6,815 nt of DNA from Bacillota bacterium. GTDB taxonomy: Bacteria > Bacillota > Clostridia > Lachnospirales > Lachnospiraceae. Numbering within the stretch: position 1 is the stretch's first letter; each line of letters opens with the position of its first letter. This document shows positions 1 through 5,800 of this stretch, piece by piece. The stretch lies in assembly GCA_009177215.1 (NCBI GenBank), contig WFLY01000296.1:4724-11538 (forward strand). The letters run 5' to 3'. Under the pieces are notes generated by a model, which searched no databases, was not told where the DNA came from, and worked only from the letters and a program-made list of their open reading frames with translations. The position numbers and the translations under genes were made by a program.

Positions 1-655
1 ATTACGGATGCCATAAGCGATTTAATAAGAGACAGGCAAATATATGCTCAAGTACATATGAATGATACAGATTTCCAGTTAAGTTCAAGGGTCGGAAGAA
101 CACCTGATGTCAACGGAAATGTAATTTCGAGTAATGGGAATATATACAATAATAAAATTTCCACCCATCAGCAAATTATTACTGAGCGTTTTGCACTTTT
201 TAGGGAAGGAGAAGATGGTGCAGGATTAAAGAATCGTGTTATGAATGAAGGGATTGATATAGCAGATTCTCCCGCATTGATAGCACATTGTGTTGAAAAG
301 ATGGGAATTGATGCAGAGGCTGTCATTGAGGTGTTTCGAGCCGGAAATGTAAGCAGGGAGAACGCTGATATTTTACTTACAAAAAAATATCAGGACCCGA
401 TTAGATAGAGCCAGACCGGCGGCAACAGTTATGACTATAGCGGATGATTATATTTCGCCATTTGAACCGAGAACCTTTACCGTCAGGGAGTTAGCACGGA
501 TGCAGTCATTTGATGATAGTTTTGAGTTTTTAGGGAAAAGGACAACGGGCGGTTTGCGCAGACGTGTAGAAGTGCCTCAATATTCACAGGTGGGGAATGC
601 CGTGCCGCCATTATTGGCTAAGACCGTGGCGGCTGAAATAATGAGGGTGTTATAG
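1..655 (+). pseudogene. DNA (cytosine-5-)-methyltransferase, C-terminal part, frameshifted, 5' end outside window
   Basis: C5 methyltransferases transfer a methyl group from S-adenosylmethionine to cytosine in a specific DNA site, usually as part of restriction-modification or phage defence evasion. The frame is open from base 1 with ...ITDAISDLIRD, which matches the TV.DAISDLP stretch that follows motif VIII in Dcm-like enzymes. The catalytic PC and ENV motifs therefore lie upstream of the window. Residues up to about base 393 form the target-recognition region. The frame then stops at 406-408, but the family signature continues one frame over: RLDRARPAATV (motif IX, about 398-430), FEPRTFTVRELARMQSF, GKRTTGGLRRRVEVPQ, and QVGNAVPP (motif X, 587-610), ending at the 653-655 stop. 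Removing one G at 393/394 restores a continuous KKYQTRLDRARPAATV. The break is either a real inactivating +1 frameshift or a sequencing error. An ATG at 431 exists but would only make a fragment without catalytic motifs. Family assignment is secure; loss of function is inferred. Confidence 0.9.
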
Positions 656-671
656 AGATGGAAGGGGATTT

Positions 672-912
672 ATGAGTCAAAATATAGTAGAAAAATTAAG
701 AGAAGAATCCGTAAAGAGTCTTTTTGATGTGAAAGGCTTTAAAGATGTATGGTCAAAGTGATTGGGGAATCAAATCTGCAACGGGAATAGCCAGTTCCAT
801 GAAAGAAATGCTAAGTAGAAATTTGTCCGGCGGTGCAGACGATAATCATAAAACCACATTAAAGGCAGAGCTTATAAAATTGTCCTCCGATTATTATTAT
901 TTTAATATTTAA
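672..912 (+). pseudogene. Short decayed ORF pair after the methyltransferase, family unknown
   Basis: An ATG at 672 sits 4-5 bases after an AAGGGGA ribosome binding site and only 16 bases after the methyltransferase stop, so it looks co-transcribed. It reads 29 residues (MSQNIVEKLREESVKSLFD...) to a TGA at 759-761. A second frame, open from ATG 745 to TAA 910-912 (55 residues, starting MYGQSDWGIKSATGIA), overlaps it. Skipping one base near 747 joins them into one roughly 80-residue protein reading ...GFKD-YGQSDWGIKSATGI.... The joined product ends abruptly in a low-complexity tyrosine/asparagine-rich tail over an AT-rich tract, suggesting its 3' part is lost too. I do not recognise the family. 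Position right behind a DNA methyltransferase makes a partner restriction or accessory protein possible, but no nuclease motif is visible. The two pieces could instead be chance short ORFs. Confidence 0.4.
880..908 (+). promoter_or_regulatory. Possible sigma-A type promoter upstream of the HAD gene
   Basis: TTGTCC at 880-885 and TAATAT at 903-908 are separated by 17 bases, each matching four of six consensus positions. The site lies in the AT-rich end of the decayed ORF and would give a leader of about 150 bases for the HAD phosphatase gene. In AT-rich DNA such matches arise by chance, so this is a weak call. Confidence 0.2.
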
Positions 913-925
913 ATTATCAATAAAG

Positions 926-968
926 AAGCTGTTGCTTTGGCGGTTGAATAATTGCAGGGTAGCAGCTT
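926..968 (+). other. Inverted repeat in the spacer before the HAD gene
   Basis: AAGCTGTTGC (926-935) can pair with GTAGCAGCTT (959-968) in a 10-pair stem that includes two G-U pairs, around a 23-base loop. No U-run follows, so it is not a standard intrinsic terminator. It could be a degenerate terminator, an attenuator-like leader structure or a repeat remnant. The rest of the 913-1061 spacer shows nothing further except the ribosome binding site of the next gene at 1046-1052. Confidence 0.35.
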
Positions 969-1061
969 GATATGTTTATAGGTAATATATTTGAGAAATT
1001 GAAAATGTACGAAAAGGTTAAAAAGTAATTTAGCAAAGTTGGATTAAAGGAGAAAGAATAC

Positions 1062-1802
1062 ATGAGCTTACCCAAAATGATACTGTTTGACTATGGACAA
1101 ACTTTGGCAAATGAAAGGAAATTCGACGGAGTTAAGGGTACGGAAGCCGTATTGAAGCATGCCGTGAAAAATAAATACAACCGTACCGCCCAAGAGATTC
1201 AGGCTGAGGCAAACGCTATTAATAAAGAATTAGGCAGGTTTGACCCGTTAAAGAGGCATTTATTTCAAGTGGAAGTTCCGAATCTTATGTTTACGTCATA
1301 CCTGTATGAGTCGTTGGGAATTGAGGTGCCCTTGTCTCACAAGGAGATAGACACAATCTTTTGGGATGCTGCGGCGCCGGCAGTTCCTACGGAAGGCATC
1401 GAAGAATTCTTAACATTTTTGAAGAGCAGGGGTATTCGCACAGGAGTGATAAGCAATATATCGTATTGTGAAGAAGCGGTAAAAGAGCGTATATCCACCG
1501 TGGTTCCTAACCATGAATTTGAAATTATTATTGCCACAAGTAAATATATGTTCCGTAAGCCGAACAAAAGAATTTTTGAGCTGGCGCTTGAGAAAGTGGA
1601 TTTGGCGTCGGAGGATGTCTGGTATATCGGAGATCAATATGAATGTGATATCGTTGGGGCAAGGAATGCGGGAATATTTCCGGTCTGGTACATAGGCGCC
1701 ATTGATTTGCCGTACAGTGAAAAAGAGGATGTATTAACAATCGAAAGCTGGAAAGCCCTTAAAGATATTATTTTACGGTTAAAAGAGGGAGATGGAGAAT
1801 AA
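1062..1802 (+). CDS. HAD-superfamily hydrolase (subfamily IA-like phosphatase)
   Basis: A 246-residue cytosolic hydrolase of the haloacid dehalogenase fold, probably a phosphatase acting on a small phosphorylated metabolite; the substrate cannot be read from the sequence. All four motifs are present. Motif I is ILFDYGQTLA with nucleophile Asp10 and Thr14, motif II is TGVISN with Ser131, motif III is the lysine of RKPNKRIF (Lys166), and motif IV is YIGDQYECDIVGARNAG (Asp191, Asp196). The residue two after the nucleophile is Gly12 rather than the usual acid; DxG forms occur in subfamily IA members such as the DLGNV group. Residues of about 20-100 form the helical C1 cap. The start is well supported by AAAGGAG at 1046-1052, nine bases before ATG. 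The truncated kinase gene starts three bases after the stop, so the two were probably one transcript. This is the only apparently intact gene among the damaged ones on this side. Confidence 0.9.
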   Translation: MSLPKMILFDYGQTLANERKFDGVKGTEAVLKHAVKNKYNRTAQEIQAEANAINKELGRFDPLKRHLFQVEVPNLMFTSYLYESLGIEVPLSHKEIDTIFWDAAAPAVPTEGIEEFLTFLKSRGIRTGVISNISYCEEAVKERISTVVPNHEFEIIIATSKYMFRKPNKRIFELALEKVDLASEDVWYIGDQYECDIVGARNAGIFPVWYIGAIDLPYSEKEDVLTIESWKALKDIILRLKEGDGE

Positions 1803-1805
1803 AGC

Positions 1806-1982
1806 ATGTCAAAGTTGATTGTTTTAAGAGGGAATTCCGGCAGTGGGAAAAGCACAGTAGCAAAGGAATTACAGAGAAAATTCGGCAGAAATACCATGCT
1901 CATATCTCAGGATGTGGTTCGCAGGGAGATGCCGTTAATGATATTCCGATGTTTGAAATCTCAGATGAGTGCTATGCAGTGA
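1806..1982 (+). pseudogene. P-loop (AAA_33-like) kinase, N-terminal fragment, truncated by deletion
   Basis: The reading frame starts at ATG 1806, eight bases after GGAG (1794-1797), which lies inside the end of the HAD gene, and three bases after the HAD stop. The protein begins MSKLIVLRGNSGSGKSTVAK, with Walker A GNSGSGKS at residues 9-16 (Lys15, Ser16). The next segment, MLISQDVVRREM, is the usual strand and nucleoside/substrate region of small P-loop kinases of about 170-180 residues. After about residue 41 the kinase-like sequence stops. The remaining 16-17 residues (PLMIFRCLKSQ...) are an out-of-frame reading of a different gene and end at a TGA at 1980-1982. The product lacks the LID region and most of the fold and is surely non-functional as a kinase. 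Before truncation, the HAD phosphatase and the kinase would have formed a phosphatase/kinase pair, but their substrate is unknown. Confidence 0.8.
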
Positions 1983-2077
1983 AAAATGCCATGCCGGAAT
2001 TACAGGGTATTGCAACAGGTATTATTGAAAGTAATGATAATGATGGTGTTGCAAAATGGCTGCTGGAAAATTACTAA
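1925..2077 (+). pseudogene. Cof-type HAD hydrolase, C-terminal remnant
   Basis: In the frame starting at 1925 the DNA reads GDAVNDIPMFEISDECYAV and goes on through KNAMPELQGIATGII to end in DGVAKWLLENY, followed by TAA at 2075-2077. This is the end of a Cof/YbiV-type (class IIB) HAD phosphatase. GDxxNDIPMFE is motif IV (metal-binding acids), and the following segment is the normal xYAVxNAxPELK..A trailer, with a final hydrophobic helix. The first ~200 residues, with motifs I-III and the cap domain, are missing. No start codon or ribosome binding site serves this frame; it begins at the junction with the kinase fragment. It is a different HAD subfamily from the intact gene at 1062, so it is not a duplication of that gene. 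Confidence 0.8.
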
Positions 2078-2237
2078 TGTGTAGAAAGCAGCGTAAAAGA
2101 TGCGGTTTAAGATAAGTAGAGATTTAATGATTCAGCCGCGGGGAAATGTCCGGCAAAAACATAGATTTCGATAAGCTATGAATTGTCTGACCGGATTGTT
2201 GCTAAGATGATAAGTTTGAACGGGTAGAGAAAATGCC
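2078..2237 (+). other. Spacer with no convincing gene, possible coding remnant
   Basis: No ORF of useful length is present. A short reading from ATG 2147 (MSGKNIDFDKL, stop at 2180) continues, if shifted to the frame starting at 2177, as YELSDRIVAKMISLNG with a stop at 2225-2227. That looks protein-like and may be another frameshifted remnant, but it is too short to assign. The rest shows no clear terminator. Confidence 0.25.
2183..2211 (+). promoter_or_regulatory. Possible promoter for the ligase-like membrane protein
   Basis: TTGTCT (2183-2188) and GATGAT (2206-2211) are 17 bases apart, each matching four of six consensus positions, and lie 27 bases ahead of the start codon at 2238. It is a weak match in a region with no other candidate. 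It is plausible because the upstream genes are broken and the membrane protein needs its own transcription. Confidence 0.2.
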
Positions 2238-3806
2238 ATGAGGACAAAAGACAACGAATTTCTAAGTATGCTTTGCAAGCTTTATATGGTAATGATTCTA
2301 TGTGTGCTGCCTTTGTATACACGGGGAACTTATGTACAGTTAGGGGATACGAAGTATTTATTATTTCGCAACGTATCTTTTATTTGCGTGGGATTGTGGA
2401 TTGCCGCAGCGCTCATATGCTCAGTACAGAAGATGTTCGTGAGGAAAAAGGAAACAGGCAGGATACAGATGACAGAGGTATTACAAAAGCAGGGAAGGGC
2501 GTGGAGCATTATGGACACCTGCATGGCGGCTTACAGTGGAAGTGTGCTTCTGTCCGCTGCTTTGAGTTCCTATGAGAGGACGGCATGGCTGGGGTATCGG
2601 GATTGGTACATGGGCGCCGTTTCGCAGCTTTTGTTTGTGGCAATCTATTTTATGGTTTCCAGAAGCTATTGCAATAGCAGCCTTCTGATTTATTTGGGAG
2701 AGGGCGCAATGCTTTTAGTGTGTATGATTGCCTTTTTGCAGCGCCTTGGAATTGATGTGTTAGGCTTACATAAGGCATTTAAAGAGGTGGATTGGGAATA
2801 TAAGCATATGTTGTCCACGGTTGGAAATATTAACTGGCTGTGTGGATATTTGAGTGTAGCAATTGCTTTTGCGGTATCAGCGTATTTGCATAGCCAAGAG
2901 GGCTGGAAGAGAGTGGGGCATTATCTTGCCAGTATAGCGGGGCTTGCGCTTTTGTGCATACAGGGAAGTGATATTGGCTGGGTATTGTGTGCAATGTGTA
3001 TCGGCATATGTCTTGTGTGGGGGTGGAAAAATATTGTTTTTCTTCAGAGAAGTCTGTGGCTTGCCACAGGAACGGTTTTATGTCTGCCTTGTTTTGGGAA
3101 ATTAGTGTTTTATAGGGGAAGCATACAGACCATGCCTGCGGACGGTAACGTTTATGAAAAAATCAGCTGGGCAGGATGGTGGATAGTTTTTGCCGTTTTA
3201 TTGCTTATGCTTGGATTATTAAGATGGACGCTGGGCAGGAAATCTTCCGGCAGAAGCGCCATGTCCGGAGAAGGGACTGTTTTAAAGAAAGCGTCTGCTC
3301 GGAGTGTGTGGCATGCGGCATTGGTGCTTGGATTATGCTTGTTTGCAATCCTTTACTATCTGATTAATGTAACAGGCATAATTAATTTACCGCAGAATTT
3401 TTGGCAGGAAGGACGAGGCGCTTTGTGGAAGCTTGCAGTGGGAGGGTTTTGGGATGCCGATAGCTTGCAAAAGCTGGTGGGGGCGGGTCCGGATTGCTTT
3501 GCGGAGTATTTGCACAATGGTTTTCAGACGGCGACGGTGATAAATAGGAACGGCTATTGGGCGGGAGCTACCTTTGCCAACGCTCATAATGAATGGCTGA
3601 ACCAGCTGGTAAACATAGGAATCTTGGGGCTGTTCTGCTATATAAGTATTTTTGTGGTGGCAATTAAACGGTATCGGGGTATGCTGCTTGGCGTGCTTGC
3701 CGTAGGTCTGTATTTTATCAATTCCCTTGTGAGCTTTCAGCAGGTGATGAATGCGCCGTTTTTATTTCTGGTGTTGGGGATATGTGAAAATAAACAGCAA
3801 GGATGA
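2238..3806 (+). CDS. O-antigen ligase/polymerase-like (Wzy_C-type) membrane protein
   Basis: A 522-residue integral membrane protein with about 12-14 hydrophobic spans, roughly at 11-28, 43-63, 90-110, 125-141, 148-167, 195-215, 226-262 (two), 272-290, 312-329, 357-376, 454-476 and 481-516. A long, mostly polar loop at about 377-453 is followed by AHNEWLNQLVNIGILGL (449-465), the hallmark of the Wzy_C / WaaL O-antigen ligase family, in which the conserved histidine after the large outer loop is functionally important. STVGNINWLCGYLS (193-206) matches the G.xNxxxGYL segment seen in the same superfamily. Members join or polymerise lipid-linked glycans on the outer face of the membrane; the actual substrate here is unknown. 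The start at 2238 has a poor ribosome binding site (GGGTAGAG), but an in-frame stop at 2217-2219 excludes a longer N-terminus. No glycosyltransferase or flippase gene is adjacent, and prmA follows after about 76 bases. The fold assignment is good; ligase versus polymerase is undecided. Confidence 0.8.
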   Translation: MRTKDNEFLSMLCKLYMVMILCVLPLYTRGTYVQLGDTKYLLFRNVSFICVGLWIAAALICSVQKMFVRKKETGRIQMTEVLQKQGRAWSIMDTCMAAYSGSVLLSAALSSYERTAWLGYRDWYMGAVSQLLFVAIYFMVSRSYCNSSLLIYLGEGAMLLVCMIAFLQRLGIDVLGLHKAFKEVDWEYKHMLSTVGNINWLCGYLSVAIAFAVSAYLHSQEGWKRVGHYLASIAGLALLCIQGSDIGWVLCAMCIGICLVWGWKNIVFLQRSLWLATGTVLCLPCFGKLVFYRGSIQTMPADGNVYEKISWAGWWIVFAVLLLMLGLLRWTLGRKSSGRSAMSGEGTVLKKASARSVWHAALVLGLCLFAILYYLINVTGIINLPQNFWQEGRGALWKLAVGGFWDADSLQKLVGAGPDCFAEYLHNGFQTATVINRNGYWAGATFANAHNEWLNQLVNIGILGLFCYISIFVVAIKRYRGMLLGVLAVGLYFINSLVSFQQVMNAPFLFLVLGICENKQQG

Positions 3807-3882
3807 ATCTGAAGATAGTTATTGTGTAGGTACATTGAAAGAAATATGCAATATATGAATTAAGAAAGGCTTGGTGGAAATC

Positions 3883-4869
3883 ATGAAATGGGTTAAATTT
3901 CGTATAAAAACAGTTACCGAGGCGGAGGATATTATTATCAGCACCCTATATGAAATCGGGCTTGAGGGCGCTCAGATTGAGGACAAGGTGCCGCTTACTG
4001 CATTGGAAAAAGAGCAGATGTTTGTGGATATTCTGCCTGACGGACCGAAGGATGACGGCATTGCATACTTAAGTTTTTTTGTGGAGAAAAAGGATGACGG
4101 CAGTCTTGAGATTCAAGGTGAAAGTACCGATATAGAAAGTATTTTGTCCGATATCCGCAGGGAGCTTGACGAGCTTGCGGAATTTATGGATATAGGCGAG
4201 GGTACTGTCACGGTGGACGAGACGGAGGATATCGACTGGATTAACAACTGGAAGCAATATTTTCATCAGTTCTATATTGATGATATTTTGGTAATTCCCT
4301 CATGGGAGGAGGTAAAGGCTGAGGACACAGACAAGATGGTACTGCATATAGACCCGGGTACGGCGTTTGGCACAGGTATGCATGAGACTACCCAGCTCTG
4401 TATCCGTCAGCTCCGCAAATTTATTACTCCGGAGACGGAGCTTTTGGATGTGGGAACGGGCAGCGGCATTCTGGCAATTCTCTCATTGATGTTCGGTGCA
4501 AAGCATGTTGTGGGAACGGATTTGGATATCTGTGCGGTAGAGGCGGTGGTACAGAATTGTCAGGCGAACGGTATTGTTCCCGGGAAGTTTGACATGATGA
4601 TCGGAAATATTATTACCGACAGGGAAGTGCAGGATAAGGTTGGCTATGAACGCTACGATATTGTAGTGGCTAATATTTTGGCGGACGTGCTGGTGCCCCT
4701 GACACCGGTGATTGTGAACAGGCTGAAAAAAGGCGGCATTTATATTACATCAGGTATTATTGATAATAAGGAAGAGTCTGTCGTGGAGGCTGTGAAGGCG
4801 GCAGGACTTAAGGTGCTTGAGGTTACTTATCAGGGCGAGTGGGTCAGCGTGACCGCAAGGAAAGAATAG
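3883..4869 (+). CDS. prmA: Ribosomal protein L11 methyltransferase
   Basis: PrmA uses S-adenosylmethionine to trimethylate ribosomal protein L11 in the cytosol. The protein is 328 residues, close to the ~310-320 typical of the family. The N-terminal L11-binding domain starts MKWVKFRIKTVTEAEDIIISTLYEIGLEGAQIED. The linker and catalytic domain carry the PrmA signature HIDPGTAFGTGMHETT, methyltransferase motif I LLDVGTGSGILAI, the acidic end of strand 2 (VGTDLD), and the NIL-type motif IV VVANILADVLVPL. The frame is open upstream to a TTG at 3871 and a GTG at 3874. I chose ATG 3883 because the homologous start is MKW and GGTGGA (3873-3878) sits just ahead of it. AAAGG at 3865-3869 would suit the GTG at 3874, which would add only three residues. 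It is followed by rsmE after 38 bases, a common pairing in Firmicutes. Confidence 0.95.
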   Translation: MKWVKFRIKTVTEAEDIIISTLYEIGLEGAQIEDKVPLTALEKEQMFVDILPDGPKDDGIAYLSFFVEKKDDGSLEIQGESTDIESILSDIRRELDELAEFMDIGEGTVTVDETEDIDWINNWKQYFHQFYIDDILVIPSWEEVKAEDTDKMVLHIDPGTAFGTGMHETTQLCIRQLRKFITPETELLDVGTGSGILAILSLMFGAKHVVGTDLDICAVEAVVQNCQANGIVPGKFDMMIGNIITDREVQDKVGYERYDIVVANILADVLVPLTPVIVNRLKKGGIYITSGIIDNKEESVVEAVKAAGLKVLEVTYQGEWVSVTARKE

Positions 4870-4907
4870 ACTGTAAAGCCTTAAGCGGGGAGGGTGTGAA
4901 GGTAGGT

Positions 4908-5654
4908 ATGTATCAATTTTTTGTTGAACCTCAACAAATCAACATGAATGACAAGAGTGTCATTATTTTGGGCAGTGATGTAAACCATATCAAAAATGTA
5001 CTTCGCATGAAAATAGGTGAAGAAATTGCAGTCAGAAGCGGGCAGGACGACAGGGAATATCGCTGCGGAATTGCCGCTTTTGAGGATGACCGTGTATTGT
5101 GCGAGCTTCGTTTTATCAAGGAGGAGGGGGTGGAGCTTCCCTCCAGAGTCTATTTATTTCAGGGCTTGCCCAAGGCGGATAAAATGGAGCTGATTGTCCA
5201 AAAGGCTGTGGAGCTTGGAGTCTATCAGGTTATCCCGGTAGCGGCAAAGCGTTGTGTGGTAAAGCTGGACGATAAGAAAGCTAAACTGAAAACAGCCCGT
5301 TGGCAGGGCATTGCTGAGTCGGCAGCAAAGCAAAGCAAAAGAGCCATTATTCCTCAAGTGGCGGAGCCTGTAAGCTTTGGCGAGGCGATAAGACTTGCAG
5401 AAGCAATGGATGTAAAGCTGATTCCCTATGAGCTTGCGGAGGGTATGGACAGGACCAAGGAAATTATCGGCAGTTTGAGAGAGGGTCAGAGTATCGCCAT
5501 CTTCATAGGACCGGAGGGAGGCTTTGAGGAAGCAGAGATTGAAAAAGCAGTTTCCTGCAAAATTGAGCCGATTACGTTAGGAAAGCGTATTTTGCGTACG
5601 GAGACGGCGGGCTTTACATTGCTTTCATGGATAATGTATCAGTTGGAGAAGTGA
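4908..5654 (+). CDS. rsmE: 16S rRNA (uracil-1498-N3)-methyltransferase
   Basis: RsmE methylates N3 of U1498 in 16S rRNA, in the decoding region of the 30S subunit. The 248-residue protein has the N-terminal PUA-like RNA-binding part (MYQFFVEPQQIN, then HIKNVLRMKIGEEI) and a C-terminal SPOUT domain. That domain shows LPKADKMELIVQKAVELGV, RWQGIAESAAKQSKR, FIGPEGGFEEAEIE and the knot motif LGKRILRTETAGF, which binds S-adenosylmethionine. The frame is open upstream to ATG 4839 inside prmA and to GTG 4896. I chose ATG 4908 because MYQFF is the usual family start, it gives normal length, and AAGG (4899-4902) lies five bases ahead. The stronger GGGGAGG at 4887-4893 is 14 bases from this ATG and too close to the GTG, so the start is good but not certain. 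Likely in one transcript with prmA. Confidence 0.95.
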   Translation: MYQFFVEPQQINMNDKSVIILGSDVNHIKNVLRMKIGEEIAVRSGQDDREYRCGIAAFEDDRVLCELRFIKEEGVELPSRVYLFQGLPKADKMELIVQKAVELGVYQVIPVAAKRCVVKLDDKKAKLKTARWQGIAESAAKQSKRAIIPQVAEPVSFGEAIRLAEAMDVKLIPYELAEGMDRTKEIIGSLREGQSIAIFIGPEGGFEEAEIEKAVSCKIEPITLGKRILRTETAGFTLLSWIMYQLEK

Positions 5655-5784
5655 GTGCTTACGCTGCCGTAAAAAGCCTTTTCAGAAGGTAGAGCTGCTG
5701 AAGTGGCAGAGCCGGTTTTGAATGGCGTGGACTTACGCTGGCAGAACGGGGCTTTGCTGCATATATTATTAAGAAGACGGCAAT
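5655..5784 (+). repeat. Hairpin-rich intergenic element, possible small interspersed repeat
   Basis: The spacer between rsmE and the desulfurase has much internal structure. TTACG-CTGC-CGTAA (5659-5672) forms a 5-base-pair hairpin, CTGC (5695-5698) pairs with GCAG (5706-5709), and GCGT (5725-5728) pairs with ACGC (5735-5738) around GGACTT. The nonamer CTTACGCTG occurs twice, at 5658-5666 and 5732-5740. There is no U-run after any stem, so these are not standard terminators. The density of short stems and the direct repeat suggest a mobile intergenic repeat of the BIME/MITE-like sort or a leader RNA. Being single-copy here, repeat status is inference only. A minus-strand ORF across it is not credible as a gene. 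Confidence 0.35.
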
Positions 5785-5800
5785 AAAAGGAGATAAATAG

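Noticed and set aside
385..400. Programmed ribosomal frameshift in the methyltransferase (near AAAAAAA at 381-387)
   Set aside because: The A-run lies upstream of the frame break but no stimulatory structure was evident, and this methyltransferase family is not known for programmed shifts; a simple extra G explains the break.
972..1028. 18-codon ORF (MFIGNIFEKLKMYEK...) before the HAD gene
   Set aside because: It is too short, has no ribosome binding site and matches nothing recognisable; likely chance in AT-rich DNA.
656..1061. CRISPR array or tRNA in the longest gene-poor stretch
   Set aside because: No regularly spaced repeats and no cloverleaf-like sequence were seen.
3822..3850. TTGTGT-17-TATGCA as a prmA promoter
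   Set aside because: Only three of six positions match in each box, too weak to call, although prmA may need a promoter near here.
4839..4907. Longer rsmE starting at ATG 4839 within prmA
   Set aside because: The extra 23 residues are the out-of-frame end of prmA and do not resemble the family N-terminus, which starts MYQFF at 4908.
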